A stretch of 42,577 nucleotides of DNA from the NCBI RefSeq assembly GCF_018982965.1, contig NZ_JACBYP010000074.1, positions 1-42,577 on the forward strand, read 5' to 3'. The notes beneath the pieces were generated by a model. It worked only from the letters and a program-made list of their open reading frames with translations, ran no database searches and was not told the origin of the DNA. This document shows, in pieces, positions 18,732 to 26,545 of this stretch; positions within the stretch are counted from its first letter, which is position 1; each line of letters starts with the position of its first letter. The stretch comes from Streptomyces mayonensis (GTDB taxonomy: Bacteria; Actinomycetota; Actinomycetes; Streptomycetales; Streptomycetaceae). Both the position numbers and the translations under genes were made by a program.

Positions 18732-20177
18732 TCAGGCCTCCGGCGCCGGGTACGTGGGGTACTCGACTCCGGAGACGTGCTGGACGACGCGGACGACCTG
18801 GCAGGAGTAGCCGAACTCGTTGTCGTACCAGAGGTAGAGGATCGCGTTGTCGCCCTCGACCTTGAGCGCGCCGGCGTCCACGATCGAGGCGTGCCGCGAG
18901 CCGATGAAGTCGCTGGAGACGGCGTCCGGGGCGCTGATGAAGTCGATCTGCCGTTTGAGCGGGGAGGTCAGCGACACCTCCCGCAGGTGCTCGAGGACGT
19001 CCTCGCGGGTCGTCTCGCGCGCGAGCTGGAGGTTGAGGATCGCGATCGACACGTCCGGCACCGGCACCCGGACCGAGCTGCCCGTGATCCGCGCCTTCAG
19101 GTCGGGCAGCGCCTTCGCGACGGCGGAGGCGGCGCCGGTCTCCGTGATGACCATGTTCAGCGGCGCGCTGCGGCCGCGCCGCTCGGACTTGTGGTAATTG
19201 TCCAGCAGGTTCTGGTCGTTGGTGAACGAGTGGACCGTCTCCACGTGGCCGCGCAGCACGCCGTACTCGTCGGCCATGGCCTTCAGCGGCGGCACGATGG
19301 CGTTGGTGGTGCAGGACGCGCAGGACAGGATCTGCTCGTCCGGCTTGAGGGTGTCGTGGTTGACGCCGTGCACGACGTTCGGGACGTCGCCCTTGCCGGG
19401 CGCGGTCAGCACCACCTTGTCGATGCCGGGCCGCAGGTGCTTCGACAGACCCTCGCGGTCGCGCCACTTGCCGGTGTTGTCGATCAGGATGGCGTCCTTG
19501 ACGCCGTACGCCGTGTAGTCGACCTGCGCCGGGTCGTCGGCGTAGATCACCTTGACGGCGTTGCCGTTGGCGAGGATCGTGCTGTTCTCCTCGTCGACGG
19601 TGATCGTGCCCTGGAACTGGCCGTGCACGGAGTCCCGGCGCAGCAGCGAGGCGCGCTTCACCAGATCCCGGTCACCGCCGCCCCGGACCACGATCGCGCG
19701 CAGCCGCAGCCCGTTGCCCGAGCCCGCCTTCTCGATGAGCAGACGCGCCACGAGCCGGCCGATGCGGCCGAAGCCGTAGAGGACGACGTCACGGGGTTCG
19801 CGGCGGTCGATCTTGTTGCCGCCCGTGGCACCTGCGACGGCCTCGGCGGTGAACTCCTCGACCGTCAGCCCCCGGTCGTCGGCCCGGTGGGTCGCGGCCA
19901 GCATGCCGACGTCGATCTGGGAGGGCCCGAGGTCGAGGGCGGTCAGGGCCCGCAGGAAGGGCATCGTCTCGGTGACCGACAGCTCCGCACCGGCGATCTG
20001 GCGGGCGAAGCGGTGGGTCTTGAGGATGCTGACCACCGACTTGTTCACCAGGGAGCGGCTGTGCAGCAGGACGGTGACGTCCCGCTCCCGGTGCAGCTTC
20101 CCGATCATCGGGATCATCGATTCCGCGATCTCCTCGCGGTGCTTCCAGTCGGTGAACGAGTCGTCGTTGACAGTCAC
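18732..20177 (-). CDS. gap: Glyceraldehyde-3-phosphate dehydrogenase, long GapB-type
   Basis: 481 residues. The GAPDH core starts near residue 129 (VVLYGFGRIGR) and has catalytic Cys289 in SCASCTTN, HSFTNDQN and the C-terminal WYDNEFGYS. An extra helical N-terminal region of about 128 residues precedes it. This long form matches the ~480-residue GapB class of actinobacteria, in which the Corynebacterium enzyme is known for gluconeogenic, NADP-capable activity. The role here is inferred. GTG 20177 is the start; an A-rich GAAAGA lies upstream. Transcribed alone from the 241-base gap shared with the SseB-like gene. Confidence 0.85.
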   Translation of the reverse strand: MTVNDDSFTDWKHREEIAESMIPMIGKLHRERDVTVLLHSRSLVNKSVVSILKTHRFARQIAGAELSVTETMPFLRALTALDLGPSQIDVGMLAATHRADDRGLTVEEFTAEAVAGATGGNKIDRREPRDVVLYGFGRIGRLVARLLIEKAGSGNGLRLRAIVVRGGGDRDLVKRASLLRRDSVHGQFQGTITVDEENSTILANGNAVKVIYADDPAQVDYTAYGVKDAILIDNTGKWRDREGLSKHLRPGIDKVVLTAPGKGDVPNVVHGVNHDTLKPDEQILSCASCTTNAIVPPLKAMADEYGVLRGHVETVHSFTNDQNLLDNYHKSERRGRSAPLNMVITETGAASAVAKALPDLKARITGSSVRVPVPDVSIAILNLQLARETTREDVLEHLREVSLTSPLKRQIDFISAPDAVSSDFIGSRHASIVDAGALKVEGDNAILYLWYDNEFGYSCQVVRVVQHVSGVEYPTYPAPEA

Positions 20178-20418
20178 GTATCTATCTTTCGAGCTAGGCG
20201 GCGCTCATATGCTAACCCCACCGCCCGATGGTGCGATCAAGTGGGCCCCTGCCCGATCAGATGAGTACCTGAGGACCGGGTGAAGGCGGACCCGGGGGCG
20301 GGCAGGGAGCCGTTCCTCGAACATGATTGCGCCCTGGTCGTTCGGGTACGCGAGGCTGGACCGCGCCCGTGCCGATCGTCCGCGCGGGCTCCACCACCGC
20401 CGTACCAGGGAATCTGCC
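20178..20418. other. Divergent promoter gap between gap and the SseB-like gene
   Basis: Relatively AT-rich near 20180-20215 (CATATGCTAA and TATCTATCTTTC), as expected for promoters facing both ways. I could not assign a convincing -35/-10 pair or operator. Small reading frames within it are not supported. Confidence 0.4.
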
Positions 20419-20823
20419 ATGGACACACCCGCGAACGACCACCACCCCGCCACGCCCGCGCGGCGCGCGCTGGACACGCTGGCCGAGAACACGGAGGACA
20501 CGGCGGCGCTCGACACGCTCGCGAGCAGCGACGTCCTCATCCCCGTGCCCGACGACGCGAACGACCAGGAGTCCGCCGACCCGGGGATGCTGGCCCTTCC
20601 CGTACTGGAGCAGCAGGGCGGCCGGCAGGTGGTGCCCGTGTTCACCTCGGAGCTGGAGATGGCCGACCTGCTGCCGTACGTCTCCCGCTACCGGATGGTG
20701 CCGCTGGGCGCGCTCGCCGCGCAGTGGCCCGCCGACGACCTGTCGCTGTCCATCGACGCCGGATCGGAGCACCGCCTCACGCTGACGTCGGACGGCGTAC
20801 GCTCCCTGCTCGCCCGCCCCTGA
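20419..20823 (+). CDS. SseB-family protein
   Basis: 134 residues. It starts at the ATG after AGGGA; an in-frame earlier ATG (20323) lacks a ribosome site and encodes unlike, Arg-rich sequence. The region DVLIPVP...LPVLEQQGGRQVVPVFTSELEMADLLP matches the N-terminal SseB domain, found in small cytoplasmic actinobacterial proteins of unknown role (named for serine sensitivity in E. coli). Its stop is 3 bases from the stop of the convergent MarR gene. Confidence 0.7.
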   Translation: MDTPANDHHPATPARRALDTLAENTEDTAALDTLASSDVLIPVPDDANDQESADPGMLALPVLEQQGGRQVVPVFTSELEMADLLPYVSRYRMVPLGALAAQWPADDLSLSIDAGSEHRLTLTSDGVRSLLARP

Positions 20824-20826
20824 ACC

Positions 20827-21234
20827 CTAGGGCTGCGAGCCCTCGTCGCCGCCGAGCATGCGGGCCAGCACGGCCCGCTGCAGCGGCAGTACCCGGGAGT
20901 GCAGATCGCGCCCCCTGCGGGTCAGGGCGACGTACACACCGCGCCGGTCCTCCGCGCACATCGAGCGCTCCACCAGCCCGTCCTTCTCCAGCCGGGCGAT
21001 GAGCCGGGACAGCGCGCTCTGGCTCAGGTGGACCCGGCCGACCAGGTTCTGCACCCGGCACTGGGCGCCGTCCTCGGGACCCTCGGTCATGAGGAGGTCC
21101 AGCACCTCGAAGTCGCTCGCCCCCAGGCCGTACGGATGCAGCACACGGTCGATCTCGCACGTCGTGCGCGCGTGCACCGCGAGGATGCCCCGCCACCGTT
21201 CGTCGAGCCGAGCACCGGCCGTCCTGGCTGCCAT
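20827..21234 (-). CDS. MarR-family transcriptional regulator
   Basis: 135 residues. A winged-helix core, VGRVHLSQSALSRLIARLEKDGLVER, is followed by the wing CAEDRRGVYVALTRRGRD, the standard MarR layout. Cys59 in GAQCRV and Cys93 in SMCAED could sense oxidants, but this is speculative. ATG 21234 gives the family's usual length; its ribosome site is weak. Transcribed away from the fluoride-channel group. No target can be named. Confidence 0.8.
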   Translation of the reverse strand: MAARTAGARLDERWRGILAVHARTTCEIDRVLHPYGLGASDFEVLDLLMTEGPEDGAQCRVQNLVGRVHLSQSALSRLIARLEKDGLVERSMCAEDRRGVYVALTRRGRDLHSRVLPLQRAVLARMLGGDEGSQP

Positions 21235-21411
21235 GTCTGAACGGTACACCGGGACCACCCTTCCTTGAACGTGCAACCAGTGCCCGCCCAACGCCGGGTG
21301 ACCGGTCAACGGACGGGAGTCCCGGACAGCCGGGCCCCGACTGCGGGAGAGTGGTCGGGACACGGTACGGCGGGCCCGGACGGAGGGAGCGCGAGATGCC
21401 GAGGACCCCCC

Positions 21412-21684
21412 GTGCACGGCACACGTCTCGACATCCTGGAATGGCTCGGGGACCCGGTCGCGCACCTCCCGCCCCAGCGCCGCGTGGATCCCGTCGCGCA
21501 CGGCGTCCACGCCGGACTCGTCGCCGCCCGGCTCGGCGTGCCCCGCCGGGTGGCCGAGGCCCACCTCGGCCTGCTCACCGCTCTCGGCCTCGTGCGCACC
21601 CGGAGGATCCGCGGGCGCACGTACTACCGGCGCGACGAGGTGCGGATCGCGGAGGTGGCCCGGATGTTCGAAAAGGGCTGGTAG
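21412..21684 (+). CDS. Small ArsR-like helix-turn-helix protein
   Basis: 90 residues from GTG 21412, preceded by GAGGA at a 6-base spacing; a much longer upstream frame has no ribosome site and poor composition. The sequence LDILEWLGDP, VHAGLVAARLGVPRRVAEAHLGLLTALGLVRTRRIRGRTYYRRDEVRI is a winged helix of ArsR type with no metal-binding cysteines. It stands 203 bases before the two FluC genes, so it could regulate them, but no operator was found. Confidence 0.65.
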   Translation: MHGTRLDILEWLGDPVAHLPPQRRVDPVAHGVHAGLVAARLGVPRRVAEAHLGLLTALGLVRTRRIRGRTYYRRDEVRIAEVARMFEKGW

Positions 21685-21887
21685 CCCGGGCGCCGGGCCG
21701 GGTCCGGAGGTGACCAGCGGGCGCCCCGGCGCTAGGCTTGCGGTCGGCCGTGCCCCCTGCGGGCGCACGGCACGGCGGTGGGGCCCGCCGTACCCGAACC
21801 GCGGCAAGGACGCCGCCAACGGTCCCTACTTGCGCAGCGGAGGCAGCGGAGGCATCCCCCTGCCCGGCGAGTAGGAGACGTACGTCC

Positions 21888-22352
21888 ATGACAGTTCCGC
21901 GCACCGAGAACCCCGGCGGCGTCCGGCCGCCCGCCCCGGCACGGTCCCCGTGGCGTTCCCAGGCACCGGTCGTCGCCGTCGTCGCGCTCGGCGGCGGTGC
22001 GGGCGCCGCCGCCCGCTACGCGGCCTCCCTGGGGTGGCCCACACAGACCGGCGGCTTCCCGTGGACGACCCTGTGCGTCAACATCCTCGGCTGTGCCGTG
22101 ATCGGTGTGTTCATGGTCGTCATCACCGAGGCGCGCCCCGTCCACCGCCTGGTCCGCCCCTTCTTCGGCACCGGCGTGCTCGGCGGCTTCACCACCTTCT
22201 CGACCTACGCGGTCGACACCCGTTACCTGTTCGCCGACGGCCGGGCCGTTACCGGCCTGGCGTACCTCGCCGCGACCCCGTTCGCGGCACTCACGGCGGT
22301 GTGGCTCGCCGCATGGGCGGCCCGCCGCGTCCTGCAGCGGAGGCAGCGATGA
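21888..22352 (+). CDS. crcB: Fluoride channel subunit 1 (CrcB/FluC)
   Basis: 154 residues with four membrane helices after a Pro-rich N-terminus. Family marks: GGGAGAAARY in helix 1, TLCVNILGC, and GVLGGFTTFSTYAVD with the phenylalanine/threonine pore residues of FluC. It exports fluoride ions passively. Start ATG 21888 follows AGGAG. The gene overlaps the DUF190 gene by ATGA and is one of two FluC genes in the same operon, consistent with actinobacterial channels assembled from two different subunits. I searched by eye for a fluoride riboswitch in 21685-21887 and saw none. Confidence 0.85.
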   Translation: MTVPRTENPGGVRPPAPARSPWRSQAPVVAVVALGGGAGAAARYAASLGWPTQTGGFPWTTLCVNILGCAVIGVFMVVITEARPVHRLVRPFFGTGVLGGFTTFSTYAVDTRYLFADGRAVTGLAYLAATPFAALTAVWLAAWAARRVLQRRQR

Positions 22353-22693
22353 CCAGAACGACCGGCAAGGCCCTCAGGCTGACGGTGCTCGTGGGCGAGA
22401 ACGACACCTGGCACCACCGGCCCCTGTACTCGGAGATCGTCCACCGGGCCCACGCCGCCGGCCTGGCGGGCGCCAGCGTCTTCCGCGGAGTGGAGGGCTT
22501 CGGCGCCTCGTCCCTGATCCACACCACCCGGCTGCTGTCCCTGAGCGAGGACCTTCCGGTGGCCGTCGTCGTCGTGGACACCGAGGAGCGCGTACGGGCC
22601 TTCCTGCCGCTCCTCGACGAAGTGGTCACCGGCGGCCTGGTCGTCCTCGACGACTGCGAGGTCGTCCGGTACGAGGACAAGAGGTCGTCGTGA
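22349..22693 (+). CDS. DUF190 (PII-like) protein
   Basis: 114 residues. LRLTVLVGENDTWHHRPLYSEIVHRAHAAGLAGASVFRGVEGFG and the following SLSEDLPVAVVVVDTEERV match DUF190, a small PII-like ferredoxin fold. These proteins often sit beside crcB. Biochemical role unknown; by analogy with PII it may bind a nucleotide and regulate the channel. It overlaps both flanking channel genes (ATGA and GTGA), so it should be made in step with them. Confidence 0.8.
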   Translation: MTRTTGKALRLTVLVGENDTWHHRPLYSEIVHRAHAAGLAGASVFRGVEGFGASSLIHTTRLLSLSEDLPVAVVVVDTEERVRAFLPLLDEVVTGGLVVLDDCEVVRYEDKRSS

Positions 22694-23064
22694 ACTGGCT
22701 GCTGGTCGTCGCGGGCGGCATGGTCGGCGCCCCGCTGCGGTATCTCACCGACCGCGCGGTGCAGTCCCGGCACGACTCGGTCTTCCCCTGGGGCACCTTC
22801 ACGGTGAACGTGGCAGGCAGCCTGGTCCTCGGCCTGCTGACCGGTGCCGCCCTGGCCGGAGCGGCCGGTTCGGAGCTGCGGCTGCTTCTGGGGACCGGTC
22901 TGTGCGGCGCCCTGACCACGTACTCGACCTTCTCCTACGAGACCCTCCGGCTGGCCGGGACCGGTGCCCGGCTCCAGGCCGCCGCGAACGTGGCGGGCAG
23001 CGTGGCGGCCGGCCTCGCGGCGGCGTTCGCGGGGGTGACTCTGGCCGACGCGCTCTGGGCATGA
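22690..23064 (+). CDS. crcB: Fluoride channel subunit 2 (CrcB/FluC)
   Basis: 124 residues with four membrane helices and no N-terminal extension. GGMVGAPLRYLTDR, WGTFTVNVAGS and LCGALTTYSTFSYE are the FluC marks. GTG 22690 overlaps the DUF190 stop (GTGA), a translationally coupled start. It differs clearly from the first FluC copy, in keeping with a two-subunit channel rather than a recent duplication. Confidence 0.85.
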   Translation: MNWLLVVAGGMVGAPLRYLTDRAVQSRHDSVFPWGTFTVNVAGSLVLGLLTGAALAGAAGSELRLLLGTGLCGALTTYSTFSYETLRLAGTGARLQAAANVAGSVAAGLAAAFAGVTLADALWA

Positions 23065-23103
23065 CGCGGAGTGCTCACCCGCGTGTAGTAGGAACTGGAT
23101 GCC

Positions 23104-23940
23104 ATGAGCGCCATCAGCATCGGTCAGGCCGTCGTCCTCGGAGCCGTCGAGGGGGTGACCGAATTCCTCCCCGTCTCCTCCACCGGACACCTCAAGATCG
23201 TCGAGGGGCTGATGGGCATCCCTGTCGACGACGACGCCGTCATCGGCTTCTCGGCGGTCATCCAGGTCGGCGCGATCGCCGCCGTGCTCGTCTACTTCTC
23301 CAGGGACATCGCGCGGATCGTCTCCGCCTGGGTGCGCGGACTGCGCGACCGGGAGGAGCGCTACCACCACGACTACAAATTCGCCTGGTGGGTCGTCTTC
23401 GCCACCGTTCCGATCGTGCTCGTCGGCCTGGCCGCCAAGCCCCTCATCAAGGGCCCGCTCGCCTCGCTGTGGGTGGTCGCCGGCTCGCTGATCGTCGGCA
23501 GCGGTGTGATGTGGTGGGCGGACCGCACCGGCCGGCACAAGCGGGGCGAGGACGACACGTCCTTCAAGGACGCGATGCTCGTCGGCGGTTCGCAGATCCT
23601 CGCCCTGCTCTTCCCGGGCTTCTCCCGCTCCGGCGCCACCATGTCCACCGCCCTGCTGCTCGACCTCGACCGGGTCGCCGCCACCCGGCTCTCCTTCTTC
23701 CTCGGCATCCCGGCGCTCACCGGCGCCGGCCTGTACGAACTGAAGGACGCCCTGGGCACGGGGGCGGGTGCCGCACCGCTCGCGGTCGGCACCCTCGTCT
23801 CCTTCGTGGTGGCCTACGCCTCCATCGCCTGGCTGCTGAAGTTCGTCGCCAAGCACTCCTTCAACGCCTTCGTGATCTACCGGATCGCGGTCGGCGTCCT
23901 GCTCTTCGGGCTGCTCGGCGCGGGCGCGCTGCACAGCTGA
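23104..23940 (+). CDS. uppP: Undecaprenyl-diphosphate phosphatase (UppP/BacA)
   Basis: 278 residues, polytopic. The two family signatures are intact: EGVTEFLPVSSTGHL near 16-30 and PGFSRSGAT near 174-182. It regenerates the undecaprenyl phosphate carrier for peptidoglycan synthesis and can give bacitracin tolerance. It follows FluC2 by 39 bases with its own AGGA ribosome site and may be co-transcribed. Streptomyces usually carry more than one uppP. Confidence 0.92.
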   Translation: MSAISIGQAVVLGAVEGVTEFLPVSSTGHLKIVEGLMGIPVDDDAVIGFSAVIQVGAIAAVLVYFSRDIARIVSAWVRGLRDREERYHHDYKFAWWVVFATVPIVLVGLAAKPLIKGPLASLWVVAGSLIVGSGVMWWADRTGRHKRGEDDTSFKDAMLVGGSQILALLFPGFSRSGATMSTALLLDLDRVAATRLSFFLGIPALTGAGLYELKDALGTGAGAAPLAVGTLVSFVVAYASIAWLLKFVAKHSFNAFVIYRIAVGVLLFGLLGAGALHS

Positions 23941-23952
23941 CCGCCCGGCCGC

Positions 23953-25065
23953 TCAGCCGGCGTCGCGCAGCGGCTCCCCGACGCTCCTCATGTGGCGCAG
24001 TGCCTCGCGGTGCGAGGCGAGCAGCCCCGTCTGGTGGTAGGGGACGCCGAGTTCGGCGCAGTACGCCTCCGTGACGGCCTGCGCCCTGCCGAGGGCGGGC
24101 GTCGGCATGCTCGGGAAGAGGTGGTGCTCGATCTGGTAGTTGAGGCCGCCCATGAAGGCGTCGACGAGGACACCGCCGCGTACGTTGCGGGAGGTGAGGA
24201 CCTGCCGGCGCAGGAAGTCCAGCTGGGTGCCCTCCTCGATCATCGGCATGCCCTTGTGGTTGGGGGCGAAGACCGAGCCCAGGTAGATCCCGAACAGACC
24301 CTGGTGCACGGCGACGAACGCGAGCGCCCGGCCGGGGGAGAGCACGGTGAACAGGCCGCCGAAGTACAGCACGAAGTGCGCGACGAGCAGCGTTCCCTCC
24401 ACGACCGGCCGCTTCATCGAGGGACTGCGCAGCGCCTTGAAGCTGTTGAAGCTGAGGTTGAGTCCCTCCAGCGTCAACAGCGGGAAGAACAGGGCTGCCT
24501 GGTGCTTGCCGACGAAACGCGGCAGGCCCTTCGCCCTGCTCGCCTGACCGCGCGACCACACCAGGATGTCGGGGGAGACGTCCGGGTCCTTCTCCTCGTG
24601 GTTGGGGTTGGCGTGATGGCGGGTGTGCTTGTTCATCCACCAGCCGTAGCTCATGCCCAGCAGCAGGTTCGCCACCAGCAGGCCGCCCCTCTCGCTGGGG
24701 CGCCGGCGCGAGAAGACCTGCCGGTGGGCGAGGTCGTGGGCCGCCAGTCCCAGCTGGCCGAAGACCACGGCCAGGGCCACCGCGACGAACAACTGGCTCC
24801 AGCTGTCGCCGAGCACGAGGAAGGCGGCGACACCGCCCGCGAGGGCGAGGGCCACGGCGCCGAAACGCACCGTGTAGTAGAGCGGGCGCCGCCGGAGCAG
24901 CCCCGCGTCGGCTATGCGCCGCGAGAGTTCGGAGAAGTCGCTTCCCTTCCCGCGCCCCTCGTCCGGTGCGTGCGGTTCACGTACGTGTGGTTCCTGTGTG
25001 CGGGTCGCGTGTGTTTCCGCCGCGCGGGTGGGCGAGCTCTCGGGGAGCACCATGGAATCGGCCAT
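23953..25065 (-). CDS. Membrane fatty acid desaturase
   Basis: 370 residues. Three histidine boxes of the front-end/acyl-lipid desaturase family are present: HDLAH, HTRHH and QIEHH, which would bind the di-iron centre. Four or more membrane segments lie between them. The first ~45 residues are polar. It introduces a double bond into fatty acyl chains and would alter membrane fluidity. ATG 25065 gives MADSMVL; the second Met (25053) is an alternative. The stop lies 12 bases from the convergent uppP stop. No electron-transfer partner is adjacent. Confidence 0.87.
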   Translation of the reverse strand: MADSMVLPESSPTRAAETHATRTQEPHVREPHAPDEGRGKGSDFSELSRRIADAGLLRRRPLYYTVRFGAVALALAGGVAAFLVLGDSWSQLFVAVALAVVFGQLGLAAHDLAHRQVFSRRRPSERGGLLVANLLLGMSYGWWMNKHTRHHANPNHEEKDPDVSPDILVWSRGQASRAKGLPRFVGKHQAALFFPLLTLEGLNLSFNSFKALRSPSMKRPVVEGTLLVAHFVLYFGGLFTVLSPGRALAFVAVHQGLFGIYLGSVFAPNHKGMPMIEEGTQLDFLRRQVLTSRNVRGGVLVDAFMGGLNYQIEHHLFPSMPTPALGRAQAVTEAYCAELGVPYHQTGLLASHREALRHMRSVGEPLRDAG

Positions 25066-25213
25066 GCGCCTCAGTATGTGAACGGGCGCGCCGCCGCAGA
25101 ATGGCGTCCGCCCCCGAGCCGGAGGTGTGGCCAGCACCACCCCCGGCCTGGGGTTCTCCCTCGCCCGTGGTGCGCCCTCGAACGGGGCCCGGCGGACGGG
25201 GGGCCCGGCCGGA

Positions 25214-26392
25214 TCAGTTCCCGTCGTCCCGTACGAGCCGCAGGCGCAGGCCCAGTGCGGTGACGCCCGCGCCGAGTGCGGCGACGCCCAGGATCGCCCC
25301 GGTGTCCGGCCAGCCGGGCCCGTCCTCGGAGGGCCGCGCCACCGCCGCGGCGGCGGGTGCCGCCTGCGGTCCCTGCCGGGCGGGGGATCCGCCGTCGGCG
25401 AGCGAGCCCACGGGCTCGACCCGGCCGGCCGCCCCGAAGCCCCAGTCGAGCAGCGAACGTGCCTCCTCGTAGACGGCGTGGCCGCCGCCCTCCTGCGGGT
25501 TCATCACGGTCACCACCAGGGTGCGGCCGTCGCGGCGGGCGGCCGCGATCAGCGTGTTGCCGGCGTTGCTGGTGTAGCCGTTCTTGACACCGATCAGTCC
25601 CGGGTACGGTTCCACGCCGTCGGCCCCGGTGAGCAGCCGGTTCGTGTTCATGATCCCGTACGTGGTCCCGTTCCCGCCGGGGAAGGCCGCGTCCACCCTG
25701 GAGCAGTACCGCGCGAAGTCGGGACGGCGCAGCCCCGCCATGCCGAACACCGCGAGGTCGTACGCCGACGACACCTGGCCCGGCGCGTCGTACCCGTCGG
25801 GCGAGCGCACGTGGGTGTCGCGGGCGCCGAGGGCACGGGCCTCGGCCTGCATCCGCGCGGCGGTGGCGCTCCAGCCGCCGGCCAGGGAGGCGAGGACGTG
25901 CACGGCGTCGTTGCCGGAGTTGAGGAAGACGCCGTTCCACAGGTCGGAGACGCGGTACGTCCCGCCCTCGACGACCCCGACGAGGCTGCTGCCCGGGCCG
26001 ATGCCGGCCAGGTCCTCCGCGCTCACCTCGTGCCGGAGCCCGCCCGGCAGTGCGGGCAGCACGGCGAGGGCGAACAGCGTCTTCAGGGTGCTGGCCGGAG
26101 GGAGCGCGCGGTGCGCGTCGTGGGCCGCCAGCACATCACCGGTGCCGGCGTCGGCGACCACCCAGGACAGCGCGGAGACGTCGGGCACCCCGGGCACCCC
26201 GTGACGGAGCCGGACCTGCGTTCCGGAACGGTGCAGCGGCGACGTCTGCTCCGCCGTCGGCGGCCCGCCGGGCGGAGCGGGGTCCGGCCGCCCCGCGCGG
26301 GCGGCCGCGGCGGCGGGCATGAGTGTCAGCAGTCCTGCTACGCAGAGTACGCAGGCTGATCGAACCGCCCGGGATGAGAATCCGATAGTCAT
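25214..26392 (-). CDS. Serine-type D-alanyl-D-alanine carboxypeptidase (S11)
   Basis: 392 residues. Sec signal peptide to about residue 33, then a penicillin-binding domain with the nucleophile motif STLK, second motif SGN (FLNSGND) and third motif KNG (GVKNGYT). The usual S11 third motif is KTG; Asn for Thr is a notable change. After an Ala/Pro-rich linker a C-terminal hydrophobic helix (AILGVAALGAGVTALGL) followed by basic residues should anchor it in the membrane. It trims the terminal D-Ala of peptidoglycan stem peptides outside the cell. Start ATG 26392. Confidence 0.88.
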   Translation of the reverse strand: MTIGFSSRAVRSACVLCVAGLLTLMPAAAAARAGRPDPAPPGGPPTAEQTSPLHRSGTQVRLRHGVPGVPDVSALSWVVADAGTGDVLAAHDAHRALPPASTLKTLFALAVLPALPGGLRHEVSAEDLAGIGPGSSLVGVVEGGTYRVSDLWNGVFLNSGNDAVHVLASLAGGWSATAARMQAEARALGARDTHVRSPDGYDAPGQVSSAYDLAVFGMAGLRRPDFARYCSRVDAAFPGGNGTTYGIMNTNRLLTGADGVEPYPGLIGVKNGYTSNAGNTLIAAARRDGRTLVVTVMNPQEGGGHAVYEEARSLLDWGFGAAGRVEPVGSLADGGSPARQGPQAAPAAAAVARPSEDGPGWPDTGAILGVAALGAGVTALGLRLRLVRDDGN

Positions 26393-26545
26393 ACCGCAAA
26401 CGTAGGAACGGACCCCCGAGCCACCGCGCTCCCCGGGCCGCGTCGTGTCGGCAAGCACCCGGATGCCGTAGCGCACCACGGCCGCCGGCCGGTCCGGGCC
26501 TGTCGCTCCCCGTCCCTCTCAGGCGCGACCCCGTTCGGCCGGGCG

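Noticed and set aside
21685..21887. Fluoride (crcB) riboswitch upstream of FluC1
   Set aside because: GC hairpins such as GCCGTGC...GCACGGC are present, but I could not match the conserved riboswitch segments. A covariance search would decide.
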